This document shows, one piece after another, positions 41,964 through 51,561 of a stretch of 64,000 nucleotides of DNA. This DNA comes from CAVTQZ01 sp963737015. Its GTDB lineage: Bacteria > Actinomycetota > Acidimicrobiia > Acidimicrobiales > UBA8190. The DNA is taken from contig CAVTQZ010000002.1 of the NCBI GenBank assembly GCA_963737015.1, forward strand, positions 310,001 to 374,000, written 5' to 3'. A program made the position numbers and the translations under genes. The notes under the pieces were generated by a model. The model saw only the letters and a list, made by a program, of their open reading frames with translations. It searched no databases and was not told the origin of the DNA. Each line of letters begins with the position of its first letter. The first letter of the stretch is position 1.

Positions 41964-44422
41964 CCTTCGTCGAGGCTCATTAGTCGCACGCCGGTGGCGT
42001 CGCGCCCCTGGGCGGTTATCTCGCGGACGGACGTGCGGATCACCACGCCGCCAGTCGACACGAGAAGGATCTCGTCGTCCAAAGAGGCCATGAAGGCGCC
42101 CACCACACGACCGCGCACCGCGGTGAGCTTGATGGCCCGAACCCCCTGGCCCCCACGTCCCTGGCGACCGAAGTGGTCCATCTTGGTGCGCTTGCCGTAG
42201 CCTGCATCGGTCACGATGAGCAGGTCCGCGTCGGGGCGCACGACGTCGCAAGAGACCACCTCGTCGCCCGTGCGAAGTCGCATCCCCCTCACGCCGGCAG
42301 CGTCGCGACCCATGGACCTCACGTCGTCCTCCGAGAAACGAATTCCCGTCCCGTTGTGGCTCACTATTACGACCTCGTCGTGGCCCGAGGTGGAGACCAC
42401 TCTCACGAGCTCGTCGCCGTCGCGAAGTGCGATGGCGATGAACCCTTCGCGTCGTGACTTGTCGTACTCGCTGAAGGGCGTCTTCTTCACCTGGCCGCCC
42501 TTCGTCGCGAACAAGAGGTAGCCACCCGACTCGAAGTCACGGGTCGCCACCATCGCTTCGATGCGCTCGTCGGGGGCCAGGGGCAAGAGGTTCACGATGG
42601 CGGTGCCGCGAGCTGTGCGTTCCTTCATGGGGATCTCATGGGCCTTAAGCCTGTACACACGGCCACGGTTGGAGAACAAGAGGAGATAGGAGTGCGCCGT
42701 CGTGTGGACGAGGTCCACCACGAGGTCCTCTTCCTTCAGTCGCGCGCCCTGGACACCCCTCCCCCCGCGGCCCTGTGTGCGGAACGCCGCTGCCGGAACG
42801 GCTTTCACGTAGCCCGCCCTGGTCATGGTGACTACGACCTCTTCGTCCTCTATGAGGTCCTCGACCCCGATCTCGCCGGGATCGTTCACGATCTTCGTCC
42901 GTCGGTCCTCTGCGAACCGGCGGCGGATCTCCCCCAACTCGGTGGCGATCACCGCGCGCAACTTCACCGGGTCGGCGAGGATCGCCTCCAGCTCGACGAT
43001 CGTCTCGCGCAGCTTCGCCATCTCCTCCTCGAGTTGCGTGCGCCCGAGACGGGTGAGACGGCCGAGGGTCATGTCCAGGATGTGGTTCGCTTGGATCTCG
43101 GAGAACGAGAACGGCTCGCCCATGAGGGCCTGCGCGGCTGCGGGCCGATCCTCCGCTGCGCGGATCGTCGCTATCACAGCGTCGAGCATGTCGATGGCCC
43201 TGAGCAGACCTTCGACGATGTGGGCGCGGTCCCTGGCCTTGCCGAGACGGAACTCTGACCTGCGGGTCACCACCTCGATCTGGTGGTCGACGTAGTACCC
43301 GATCGCCTGTGCCAGATTGAGCGTGCGCGGCACTCCGTCCACCAGTGCCACGAAGTTGACGCCGAAGCTCGTCTGCATGGGTGTGTGCTTGAACAGGTTG
43401 TTCAGCACGACGTTGGCGTTGGCGTCGCGCTTGAGCTCGATGACGAGCCGTGACTTGCGGCCCGCGGAATCGTTCTGCGTCCTGCTGATCCCCTCGAGCT
43501 CACGGGCGTGAACGAGGTCGGCAATCTTCTTCTCGATCACCTCGACCGACGTCTGGTAGGGGAACTCCGTCACAACGATGCGGTTCGCGCCCCGGGACTC
43601 TTCGATTTCCGCGACCGCCCGAAGTTTGATGGAACCCTTCCCCGTCCTGAAGGCATCCATGATTCCCTGACGACCGAGGATCGAGGCGGCTGTGGGGAAG
43701 TCCGGGCCCTTTACGAACCTCATCAGTTCATCGGGTTCGGCGTCAGGGTGTTCCAGGAAGTGCAGCGTCGCATCGATGATCTCACCGAGGTTGTGCGGCG
43801 GGATGTTCGTCGCCATCCCGACGGCGATCCCTTGGGAGCCGTTTACGAGGAGGTTTGGAAAACGCGCGGGCAAGACGACCGGCTCGTCCGTGGAGCCGTC
43901 GTAGTTCGGCGTGAAGTCGACTGTGTCCTCGTCGATCCCGGCCAGAAGCTCAAGAGCGATCGGTGCGAGCCTGCACTCGGTGTATCGCATGGCGGCCGGG
44001 CCTTCGTCGGGACCTGTGCCGCCGAAGTTCCCGTGACCGTCGATGAGGGGGTGGCGCAGGCTGAAGTCCTGCACCATGCGGACGAGCGCGTCGTAGATCG
44101 CCATGTCGCCGTGTGGGTGATACGAGCCCATCACCTCACCCACGACCTTGGCGCATTTCGTGTGCGGCCGGTCCGGGCGCAGGTTCTGGTTGTCCATCGA
44201 ATAGAGGATCCGCCGGTGCACCGGCTTCAGCCCGTCGCGCACGTCGGGCAGCGCACGCTGCATGATGACGGACATCGAGTACTCGAGGAAGGAGCGCTCC
44301 ATCTCCTCCTGTATCTCGATTGGTTCGATCACACCTATGACGGGTTCCGGCGCATCGTCGGTAGCGGTCCGGTCGCCACCTCCGGCCGCGCCACGTGACC
44401 CTGAAGAACCCCTTCTAGCCAT
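41909..44422 (-). CDS. gyrA: DNA gyrase subunit A
   Basis: An 837-aa gyrase A: catalytic Tyr147 in AMRYTE, the GyrA box QGRGGRGVQG at the start of the C-terminal DNA-wrapping domain, and six-bladed propeller repeats. Together with GyrB it introduces negative supercoils. The quinolone-binding helix reads HPHGDMAIYD, with Met107 at the position of E. coli Ser83 while the second key Asp (Asp111) is kept. It lies 83 nt after gyrB. Its 3' end overlaps the convergent monooxygenase. Confidence 0.98.
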   Translation of the reverse strand: MARRGSSGSRGAAGGGDRTATDDAPEPVIGVIEPIEIQEEMERSFLEYSMSVIMQRALPDVRDGLKPVHRRILYSMDNQNLRPDRPHTKCAKVVGEVMGSYHPHGDMAIYDALVRMVQDFSLRHPLIDGHGNFGGTGPDEGPAAMRYTECRLAPIALELLAGIDEDTVDFTPNYDGSTDEPVVLPARFPNLLVNGSQGIAVGMATNIPPHNLGEIIDATLHFLEHPDAEPDELMRFVKGPDFPTAASILGRQGIMDAFRTGKGSIKLRAVAEIEESRGANRIVVTEFPYQTSVEVIEKKIADLVHARELEGISRTQNDSAGRKSRLVIELKRDANANVVLNNLFKHTPMQTSFGVNFVALVDGVPRTLNLAQAIGYYVDHQIEVVTRRSEFRLGKARDRAHIVEGLLRAIDMLDAVIATIRAAEDRPAAAQALMGEPFSFSEIQANHILDMTLGRLTRLGRTQLEEEMAKLRETIVELEAILADPVKLRAVIATELGEIRRRFAEDRRTKIVNDPGEIGVEDLIEDEEVVVTMTRAGYVKAVPAAAFRTQGRGGRGVQGARLKEEDLVVDLVHTTAHSYLLLFSNRGRVYRLKAHEIPMKERTARGTAIVNLLPLAPDERIEAMVATRDFESGGYLLFATKGGQVKKTPFSEYDKSRREGFIAIALRDGDELVRVVSTSGHDEVVIVSHNGTGIRFSEDDVRSMGRDAAGVRGMRLRTGDEVVSCDVVRPDADLLIVTDAGYGKRTKMDHFGRQGRGGQGVRAIKLTAVRGRVVGAFMASLDDEILLVSTGGVVIRTSVREITAQGRDATGVRLMSLDEGHSVAAVAAVAGDEVAAS

Positions 44423-44505
44423 TGCGCCTCAGCCCTTTCGATTCGCCGCCGGTTCGTCCACCGGGTGCGCTCCCCTTGCGGTGCAGTGGGTGGAGAACGG
44501 ACATC

Positions 44506-46476
44506 TCAGATGTCGACGAACCTCACGTCTTTCGCGTTCTGCTGAATGAACGTTCGCCGAAGCTCGACGTCGTCACCCATGAGGATCGAGCACACCTCGT
44601 CGGCCAGTGCCGCCTGTTCGACGTTCACCTGCAACAGCGAGCGCCGGCCCGGGTCGATCGTGGTGTCGCGGAGCTCGTGGAAGTCCATCTCGCCGAGCCC
44701 CTTGAGTCGCTGGAACTCCGCCTTGTGCTCCGGGCGCTCTGTCAGAAAGTGTGCTTTGGCGGCGTCGTCCTTGAGGTACACCTTCTCCTTGCCCACGAGC
44801 GTCGAATAAAGAGGTGGCTGCGCCACGTAGACAAAGCCGCCCTCGACGAGGGGGCGCATCTGACGGAAGAAGAGCGTTAGCAGAAGCGTGCGGATGTGGG
44901 AGCCGTCGACGTCGGCGTCGGCGAGCACGATCACCTTGTGATAACGGATCTTGCTCACGTCGAAGTCGTCGGCAACACCGGCCCCGATCGCGGAGATGAG
45001 AGCCTGTATCTCGGCGTTCTTCAGCATCTTGTCGATACGCGCGCGTTCGACGTTCAGGATCTTTCCCCTGATGGGCAGGATCGCCTGGGTACGCGGGTCG
45101 CGCGCGTCTTTTGCGGACCCGCCTGCGGAGTTCCCTTCGACGATGAAGAGCTCGCTCTCCCGAGGATCGCGCGAAGAGCAGTCGACGAGCTTGCCGGGAA
45201 GCCCCGCCCCGTCGAGAGCCGACTTACGGCGGGTCAGGTCCCTGGCGGTCCGCGCCGCCACACGGGCGTGCGCGGCGAGAAGGGACTTCTGGACTATCTG
45301 GTTCGCCTCCCTCGGGTTCTCCTCGAGCCACTCACTGAGTTTCTCGTTCGTGGCGCGCTCCACGAGCGAACGAATCGATACGTTTCCGAGCTTGGCCTTG
45401 GTCTGACCCTCGAACTGCGGGTCCTGCAGTCGTACGGAGATTATGCCGGTGAGGCCTTCGCGGATGTCCTCACCTAGGAGGTTGTCGTCCTTTTCCTTCA
45501 GCTGCCCCTTGCCGCGCGCGTACCGATTTACGACGTTTGTGAGGGCCTTCTTGAAGCCCTCTTCGTGCATACCGCCCTCGTTCGTGGAGATACCGTTCGC
45601 AAAGGAGTGAATCGAGTCGTGGAACCCGGTGTTCCATTGAAGCGCTATCTCGACCTCCTGGTCCGCTTCGTACTGCAGGAAGGAACACACCTTCTTGAAC
45701 AACGACTCCTTTGCCGCGTTGAGGTGCTTCACGAAGTCCACGATCCCACCGGTGTAGCGGTAGGTGACCTTCTGCTCGCGGCCTTCGCGCTCGTCCGAGA
45801 ACCTGATCTCGAGCCCCTTGTTCAAGAAGGCCATAACCTGCAGGCGCTCGAGGACGGTCTGAGCGCGGAATTCCGTGTCCTCGAATATGTCGGGGTCTGG
45901 CCAGAAGGTCACCGTGGTGCCCGTGCGCGGCTGTTTCGTCGAGCGGTCGTTCGGGGCGGGTCCGGTCGCCTTGAGCTTCTTCTTCACCTGGCCGCCGTTG
46001 GCGAACTCGGCGAGGTGGTGCTTCCCGATCCGGTCTATCTCGAGCACGAGCCTGCGGGAGAGGGCGTTCACGACAGACACCCCCACACCGTGGAGCCCTC
46101 CCGAAACCTTGTAGCCCGTGCCGCCGAACTTCCCACCCGCGTGAAGGGTCGTGAGGACGAGCTCTGCGGACGAGACGTCCGGGTACTGCCGGTGAGGCTC
46201 GACCGGGATCCCGGCGCCGTTGTCGGTGACACGACACCCGCCGTCGGCGAGAAGCGTGACGTCTATGCGGTCCGCCCGGCCCGCCATGGCCTCGTCGACC
46301 GCGTTGTCCACGACCTCCCAGACGAGGTGGTGGAGCCCGGTCGGTCCCGTCGACCCGATGTACATACCGGGGCGCGCCCGGACAGGCTCGAGTCCTTCGA
46401 GGACGACGATGTCGGTGGCTTCGTAGCTGTGCGCGCGCGAGTCCTGCATGGTCTCGACTTCAACGTTCAGCGCCAC
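44506..46476 (-). CDS. gyrB: DNA gyrase subunit B
   Basis: A 656-aa GHKL ATPase and Toprim subunit. Motifs: EVVDNAVDEAMAG (Mg-ATP binding), HAGGKFGGTGYKVSGGLHG, Toprim EGNSAGGSAKDARD and ADADVDGSHIRTL. Length is typical of the shorter (non-proteobacterial) GyrB. The ATG at 46476 is used; an internal Met 27 nt later is also possible. It lies downstream of dciA in the dnaA-dnaN-recF-dciA-gyrB-gyrA series. Confidence 0.98.
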   Translation of the reverse strand: MALNVEVETMQDSRAHSYEATDIVVLEGLEPVRARPGMYIGSTGPTGLHHLVWEVVDNAVDEAMAGRADRIDVTLLADGGCRVTDNGAGIPVEPHRQYPDVSSAELVLTTLHAGGKFGGTGYKVSGGLHGVGVSVVNALSRRLVLEIDRIGKHHLAEFANGGQVKKKLKATGPAPNDRSTKQPRTGTTVTFWPDPDIFEDTEFRAQTVLERLQVMAFLNKGLEIRFSDEREGREQKVTYRYTGGIVDFVKHLNAAKESLFKKVCSFLQYEADQEVEIALQWNTGFHDSIHSFANGISTNEGGMHEEGFKKALTNVVNRYARGKGQLKEKDDNLLGEDIREGLTGIISVRLQDPQFEGQTKAKLGNVSIRSLVERATNEKLSEWLEENPREANQIVQKSLLAAHARVAARTARDLTRRKSALDGAGLPGKLVDCSSRDPRESELFIVEGNSAGGSAKDARDPRTQAILPIRGKILNVERARIDKMLKNAEIQALISAIGAGVADDFDVSKIRYHKVIVLADADVDGSHIRTLLLTLFFRQMRPLVEGGFVYVAQPPLYSTLVGKEKVYLKDDAAKAHFLTERPEHKAEFQRLKGLGEMDFHELRDTTIDPGRRSLLQVNVEQAALADEVCSILMGDDVELRRTFIQQNAKDVRFVDI

Positions 46477-46647
46477 GCACGCGCCCTTTCCGCTGTCTCA
46501 TCTCGGGGACTCACCGCACCAGGACGACCCGGAGACGTCCGCCCTCATGCGGTTACCGGTCCTCGCAGTTTACCAGGAGGGGTGTTCCGTCAGGCGGTTC
46601 CAGCCGTCGCTCGCCGGCGCCTCGAAGCCGTAAAAACGACCAGTGAA

Positions 46648-46998
46648 TCAGGGTAAAACGCGTACTTCCAAGCGGGTCGGTGAAGCGTGGCCGGCACACA
46701 CTTCTCGTACACGCTCTAGGACCTGTGACTCGAGGTGGCGCATCTGGGTAACCCATGCCGGATGATCGACTCCTACAACGATCCTGTCGTCATCGATGCG
46801 CAGCGGACGCACGTGCGCCGCAACCGACGCGCCGACGATCTGCTCCCAGCGGCTGAACACGGTACCGACGATTCCGGCCGGTCCGGCGCCCAAACGAGCG
46901 GAGACCACAGCCAGCGCGTCTGAGATAGGGACAGGATCATCATTCGCATCTCTGTGACGGCGACGGGAGCGCTGGCGTGCACTTCGCTCGGTGGTCAA
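46648..46998 (-). CDS. dciA: DUF721 protein (DciA-like)
   Basis: A 116-aa DUF721 protein (SDALAVVSARLGAGPAGIVG, FSRWEQIVGASVAAHVRPL, HPAWVTQMRHLESQVLERV). DciA is the ancestral loader/operator of the replicative helicase DnaB; this is the position of Rv0004 in mycobacteria. The start is taken as the TTG at 46998, whose TTGA overlaps the recF stop; no ATG or GTG is available nearby in frame. Confidence 0.85.
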   Translation of the reverse strand: MTTERSARQRSRRRHRDANDDPVPISDALAVVSARLGAGPAGIVGTVFSRWEQIVGASVAAHVRPLRIDDDRIVVGVDHPAWVTQMRHLESQVLERVREVCAGHASPTRLEVRVLP

Positions 46999-48089
46999 TG
47001 CGACCCCGTCCGCAATGCCGATGCTCCAAGGCCCATCTCGAGGATCCTGTCCGGCGCCACCACAGCAGGTGCATCCGACGCCGTAGTCAGCAAGACCTGG
47101 CCGGCGGGGAGCATGTCCACGAGCGCCGCACAGCGACGGGGGTCGAGCTCGGAGAAGACGTCGTCGAGAAGCAGCACCGGCGGCTCGGGCGCTGCCTCGG
47201 TCCGCAGCATGTGGGTCGCGAGCCGAAGAGCGAGGGCTATCGAGCGCTGTTCTCCTTGTGAAGCGTGGGTGCGCGCCGGTGCCGCGGCCAGCGTGATGTC
47301 GAGTTCGTCGCGATGGGGCCCCACGCTCGTCGTTTGACGCCGAAGGTCGCCGGATCTGGCGGAGGTGAGCGCTGCGAGAAGGTCCCCCTTCCACGACCTG
47401 CGATAGGTAAGCCTCACCGGCCCCGCGTCGGTGCCCGCGAGGCCGCGGTGTGCCCCGTCGACCACGGGTTCGAGCTCGGTCGAAAGCGCTTCTCGGGCTG
47501 CACAGAGCTCCGCTCCCGATACCGCCAGGCGTTGATCCCAGACATCCAGGGAGGACATGAGGTTCTCGTCTGGGCGCGCGGCGCCCTGTTTCAACAATGC
47601 CGCCCTCTGGCGCAGGACCTGACCGACCTCGTCTACCAGAGCCTCGAGCCTTGGATGCCTTTCGACCAGCACCTCGTCCAGGTATTCGCGTCGTTCGGAG
47701 GGTCCACCGTCGACGATGCGCCGGTCCGACGGAGAGAACACGGAAACCCTCAGGGCTTCTGCCATGTCCGCGCGGCGACGCACGGAACGTCTGTTGAGCT
47801 GCGCCCGGCCCGGTCGCTCCACCCTGATCTCGACCTCGATCAGACCGTGGCGTTCAGCGACCTCGGTCTCGGCACGAAGTATGGCCCGCTCCGAGCCCAT
47901 GCGGATCACCGTCTCGCGGCCTGCACCGCGGATCGAACGCAGCGTCGCGGCCCAACCGATGGCCTCGAGAACGGAGGTCTTTCCCGAACCGTTCGGCCCG
48001 TGCAGGATCGTCAAGCCACAAGGATCGGGCTCTACTACCTCCTCTTCGAAGCAACGGAATTCTTGTATCCAGAGCTTGGAAAGGGTCAC
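46995..48089 (-). CDS. recF: DNA replication/repair protein RecF
   Basis: A 364-aa SMC-like ATPase that loads RecA at gaps: Walker A GPNGSGKTSVLEAIG near residue 31, signature SQGEQRSIALALRLA, Walker B VLLLDDVFSELD. It lies 65 nt after dnaN and overlaps dciA by 4 nt. Confidence 0.97.
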   Translation of the reverse strand: MTLSKLWIQEFRCFEEEVVEPDPCGLTILHGPNGSGKTSVLEAIGWAATLRSIRGAGRETVIRMGSERAILRAETEVAERHGLIEVEIRVERPGRAQLNRRSVRRRADMAEALRVSVFSPSDRRIVDGGPSERREYLDEVLVERHPRLEALVDEVGQVLRQRAALLKQGAARPDENLMSSLDVWDQRLAVSGAELCAAREALSTELEPVVDGAHRGLAGTDAGPVRLTYRRSWKGDLLAALTSARSGDLRRQTTSVGPHRDELDITLAAAPARTHASQGEQRSIALALRLATHMLRTEAAPEPPVLLLDDVFSELDPRRCAALVDMLPAGQVLLTTASDAPAVVAPDRILEMGLGASALRTGSH

Positions 48090-48154
48090 CGCCGTGGCGG
48101 GCGTGACTCACGCACTTCGTCTCCTTCGCCCGGTGGTAAGGGCGATGTCTTTCG

Positions 48155-49276
48155 TCACGAGACGCGCACGGGCATGAGCAGGTACCTGTAGTCCTCGTGA
48201 TCCGGCGCGCTCACGGTCGCAGGCTTCGTCGCGTCGACGGTCTCCAGTACCACTTCGTCACCAGCCACGGCCTCCACCCCTTCGATGAGGTAAGAGGGAT
48301 TGAAGGCGACCACGAGCTCCTCACCTTCGTAATCGGCGTCGACGTCCTCGCTTGCGTGGCCGATCTCCTGTGATACGACGCTCAACTCCACTGTCGAGGG
48401 GCGAAGCGCCAGGCGAACCGGAGTGGTGTTGTCACGGACGAGCAAACGCACACGTCTCAACGCGTCGATAAGACCTTCTTTTGCCACCCGGAGCTGGTTC
48501 GGATAGCTCGGAGGGATGAGTTGGCGGTAATCAGGAAAGCGCCCGTCGAGGAGTCTCGTCGTGAGCCTCACCCCCGGAACCGAGAACGTCGCGTCGAGCT
48601 CGCTCATCGAGAATCCGACTGTCCTCGAAGAGTCGTCCTTCGCGCTCGGCGCTCCAAGGAGCCTCTGGAGCTCACTGAGAGCCCGTGCCGGGACGAGGAT
48701 CTGCTCCGCGCCTTGTGGAAGTGGGCCCGTCCCCTGTACGTCCCTCATCGCCAGGCGGTAGGAGTCGGTGGCGACCAGCCTCACGCCGTCCCCCTCCCCC
48801 GCGACGAGCACGCCCGTGAGAAGGGGCCTGGCGTCGTCGTCCGACGCGGCCCTGACCACCTGCCGAAGCGCTTCTGAGAGAACCGACGCCGGCAGGCTCA
48901 CCTGTTGCGGGCCGGGATCGCTCAGCACCGGAAAATCTTCGAGGGGGTAGGTGCGCACCACGAACCTGCTGCGTGCGGCCGAGATCTCGACTTCTTCGTC
49001 ACCACCTTCGAAGGTGACTGCACCTGGTTCGAGCGACCTCACGATGTCGGTTGCAAGGCGCGCGGGCACTACGAAAGAGCCGTTGTCGAGTCCGATCGCC
49101 TCGAGGTCCACACGGATGGTCAGATCCAGGTCGGTGCCGAGGACCGTGAGGCGATTCTCGCTCAGCTCCATGCGCAGACCGAGGGTGGCCGACGTGGTCG
49201 CCCCGCGTGTCGTCACGGACCGGCCGGCGGTCGAAAGCGCTTCGGCGAGTGAGTCACGCTCGCAACGGAACTTCAC
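48155..49276 (-). CDS. dnaN: DNA polymerase III beta subunit (sliding clamp)
   Basis: A 373-aa three-domain sliding clamp (SLAEALSTAGRSVTTRGATT, DGRFPDYRQLIPP, YRYLLMPVRVS at the C-terminus). It tethers polymerase III and binds DnaA regulators. It is separated from dnaA by the 216-nt putative origin, which also holds its promoter. Confidence 0.97.
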   Translation of the reverse strand: MKFRCERDSLAEALSTAGRSVTTRGATTSATLGLRMELSENRLTVLGTDLDLTIRVDLEAIGLDNGSFVVPARLATDIVRSLEPGAVTFEGGDEEVEISAARSRFVVRTYPLEDFPVLSDPGPQQVSLPASVLSEALRQVVRAASDDDARPLLTGVLVAGEGDGVRLVATDSYRLAMRDVQGTGPLPQGAEQILVPARALSELQRLLGAPSAKDDSSRTVGFSMSELDATFSVPGVRLTTRLLDGRFPDYRQLIPPSYPNQLRVAKEGLIDALRRVRLLVRDNTTPVRLALRPSTVELSVVSQEIGHASEDVDADYEGEELVVAFNPSYLIEGVEAVAGDEVVLETVDATKPATVSAPDHEDYRYLLMPVRVS

Positions 49277-49492
49277 ACAGGTTCCTTTCTATTCATTTGT
49301 AATTCTGACAAGTAGTAGTAACAGGAATGTGAATTGTGGATCACACGTGATATTTGCAGGTAAACCCGCAGAAAGTTGTCCACGTCGCGATTGCGGTGAT
49401 CCACTGGGAATTAAGAGCCGCCCGGAAGGGAGTGAGCTTGTCCACCGTACGGAGACCCGTTTCCACAAGAAGCCGGTACACCACCCACAGGT
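49277..49492. other. Putative replication origin oriC (dnaA-dnaN intergenic)
   Basis: A 216-nt AT-rich spacer. DnaA-box-like 9-mers are TTGTCCACG (49376-49384), TTGTCCACC (49438-49446), TGATCCACA (minus strand, 49335-49343), TGATCCACT (49397-49405) and GTTTCCACA (49459-49467). A T/A-rich stretch next to dnaN (49281-49335) could be the unwinding element. Position between dnaA and dnaN matches the mycobacterial origin; function is inferred. Confidence 0.75.
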
Positions 49493-50941
49493 TCATGCAC
49501 CGCTTTTGATTGAGAGGATGAGCTCGGTCACCTGGTCGTAGATCTGGCGGCGCTCCTTCATGAGCGAGGAGATCTTGTCCACTGCATGCATGACCGTGGT
49601 GTGGTCGCGGCCGCCGAACTCACGCGCAATGGCAGGGTAGGAGAAGTCGGTCACCTCCCGGAAGACGTACATGCCGACCTGGCGGGCGATAACGAGGGGC
49701 CGGCGCCTGCTCGGGCTGCAGAGATCGTCCACGCTGAAGCCGAAGGTCGTCGCGGTGGCATCCAGGATCATCTGTGCGGTGATCCGCCGCGGTTGGCCGG
49801 CTGAGACGATGTCGGAAAGGACACGTTCTGCCAGGTCGCGGCTGAGCGGTTGGCGGGTGAGGCTTCCGTAAGCGCTGACACGGATGAGAGCCCCTTCGAG
49901 CTCCCTGATGTTGTCCTTCACGTTCGAGGCGATGAATTCCAGCACCTCGTCGGGGACAGGGGTGGGCTCTCGCTCAGCTTTTTTGTGGAGGATCGCGAGC
50001 CTCGTTTCGAGCTCCGGGGGCTGAACGTCGGTGATGAGTCCCGAGAGGAAGCGGCTTCGCAGGCGATCCTCCAAGGTCGCGATCGATTTGGGGGGCCTGT
50101 CGGAGGTGAGGACGACCTGCTTCGAGGCTGCGTAGAGGTGGTTGAAGGTATGGAAGAACTCTTCCTGGAGGGATTCTTTGTTCTCCATGAATTGAACGTC
50201 GTCGATCAGCAGGACGTCGCAGTCCCGGTAGCGGCGCTTGAAGGCGGGCATCGTGTTGTTCCGGATGGCGTCCACGAACTCGTTCATGAAGGTCTCGGTC
50301 GAGACGTAGCGCAGGTGCATGCCGGGGAAGTTCTCTCGGACGTAATTGCCGATCGCGTGCAGCAGATGGGTCTTACCGAGGCCCGCCCCCCCGTGGACGA
50401 ACAACGGGTTGTACGTGCGAGCCGGCATCTCAGCGACCGAGAGAGCCGCAGCGTGCGCAAAGCGGTTGGAAGAGCCGATGACGAAAGCGTCGAAGGTGTA
50501 GCGAGGATCGATCCCCAGCAACTCTTCTGCAGGGCCGCGTTGAGCACCGCCTCCCGTCCTACCAGCGGTTCCCTGGGAGGAGACTCTGGAACGGACCCAA
50601 CGGGTCTCGTCGTCCGCCCGCTCCAGGGGCTCGGAGTCGCCGACACGATCCGCCCCCCCTGCGCCGAGGTCCTCGGCGGTCTCCGAGTCGGGCTGGTGGG
50701 CCACCTCGATGCGGAGCTTCACTTCCGACTCGGCCATGTCGGCGGCAACGGAGCTGATCAGACCGAGGAAACGGCCCTCCACCCGGTCCCTTACGAGGGC
50801 ATTCGGTGCGAGCAGCAAGAGCGTGCCGCCGTCGAATTCCTCGGGGCACAGGCCCTCGATGGTCGTGCGCCAAGCGGCATCGGACACCTGCTCCCGCAGG
50901 ACGTCCGCACAACGCTTCCACAGGATCTCGGCGTCGTTCAC
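49493..50941 (-). CDS. dnaA: Chromosomal replication initiator DnaA
   Basis: A 482-aa AAA+ initiator: N-terminal helicase-interaction domain, a variable linker, Walker A HGGAGLGKTHLLHAIG, Walker B VLLIDDVQF, and the C-terminal box-binding signature GGRDHTTVMHAVDKI. The GTG at 50939-50941 gives the conserved start (NDAEILWKRCADVL). A frame extending 33 codons upstream would translate through a cluster of DnaA-box-like sequences and is rejected. Confidence 0.97.
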   Translation of the reverse strand: MNDAEILWKRCADVLREQVSDAAWRTTIEGLCPEEFDGGTLLLLAPNALVRDRVEGRFLGLISSVAADMAESEVKLRIEVAHQPDSETAEDLGAGGADRVGDSEPLERADDETRWVRSRVSSQGTAGRTGGGAQRGPAEELLGIDPRYTFDAFVIGSSNRFAHAAALSVAEMPARTYNPLFVHGGAGLGKTHLLHAIGNYVRENFPGMHLRYVSTETFMNEFVDAIRNNTMPAFKRRYRDCDVLLIDDVQFMENKESLQEEFFHTFNHLYAASKQVVLTSDRPPKSIATLEDRLRSRFLSGLITDVQPPELETRLAILHKKAEREPTPVPDEVLEFIASNVKDNIRELEGALIRVSAYGSLTRQPLSRDLAERVLSDIVSAGQPRRITAQMILDATATTFGFSVDDLCSPSRRRPLVIARQVGMYVFREVTDFSYPAIAREFGGRDHTTVMHAVDKISSLMKERRQIYDQVTELILSIKSGA

Positions 50942-51407
50942 CTGGGCTCCGTCCTCCGGTTGCCAGATCTGTCCACAGGGCGATCCACAGGTGTGGATTG
51001 CTGGAGTCTCTCCCGCTCCTCGCGGCGGGTACCTGTTCACCTATTGGCCCCGGGGAAGGAGGACCTCCAACCCATCTCGTCATCCTGGGGACGATGCCGG
51101 GTTGGAGGCAAGGTACACCGGCCCGCAGAAGGCTGCTAGTGGTACAAAGTCCCCAAATCCTTGGAAGAAAACGCCGAGCGCTCACCGAAAACCCCGTTGA
51201 GGTGCGCTTCACCGTCTCTTCTGGGACGCCGGAGAATTTTGGGTGGTTCGAAATTCCGCACAGCGGCCGCCCATGCCCTGGTGGGGGTCTCACGGTGCGC
51301 GTAGCATGCGTGAGTTGCACTCGCGCGCAGAGCGTTGAGCTGGGGTGCGGTGCGCGTCCCATCCTTCTTGGACGCCGGCACCCCATCACAGAGGACGAGA
51401 GGAACCA
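50942..51407. promoter_or_regulatory. dnaA-rpmH divergent intergenic with DnaA-box-like cluster
   Basis: No gene. Three DnaA-box-like 9-mers sit just upstream of the dnaA start: CTGTCCACA (50969-50977), CGATCCACA (50981-50989) and, on the minus strand, CAATCCACA (50992-51000). They could mediate dnaA autoregulation. The remainder holds the divergent dnaA and rpmH promoters; no strong -35/-10 pair was certain. Confidence 0.6.
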
Positions 51408-51542
51408 GTGAAGAGGACCTATCAACCCCATACCCGGAGGCGGGCGCGCAACCATGGCTTTCGGCACCGGATGTCGACCCGCGCCGGCCGGGCGATCATC
51501 CGGGCGCGCCGTCAAAAGGGCCGGCACCGGCTATCGGCGTAG
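51408..51542 (+). CDS. rpmH: 50S ribosomal protein L34
   Basis: A 44-aa, very basic ribosomal protein (KRTYQPHTRRRARNHGFRHR, then MSTRAGRAIIRARRQKGRHR). GTG start with a GAGGACGAGAGGAA leader. First gene of the rightward rpmH-rnpA-yidD-yidC-jag-rsmG operon. Confidence 0.97.
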   Translation: MKRTYQPHTRRRARNHGFRHRMSTRAGRAIIRARRQKGRHRLSA

Positions 51543-51561
51543 CAGTAGTCGGAGATACGAC

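Noticed and set aside
50942..51040. N-terminal extension of DnaA
   Set aside because: It would translate through three DnaA-box-like sequences; the conserved N-terminus begins at the GTG 50941.
51454..51561. RnpA start inside rpmH, as in Thermus
   Set aside because: The extra 36 residues are a frame-shifted reading of the rpmH codons and a good GTG with GGAGA exists at 51562.
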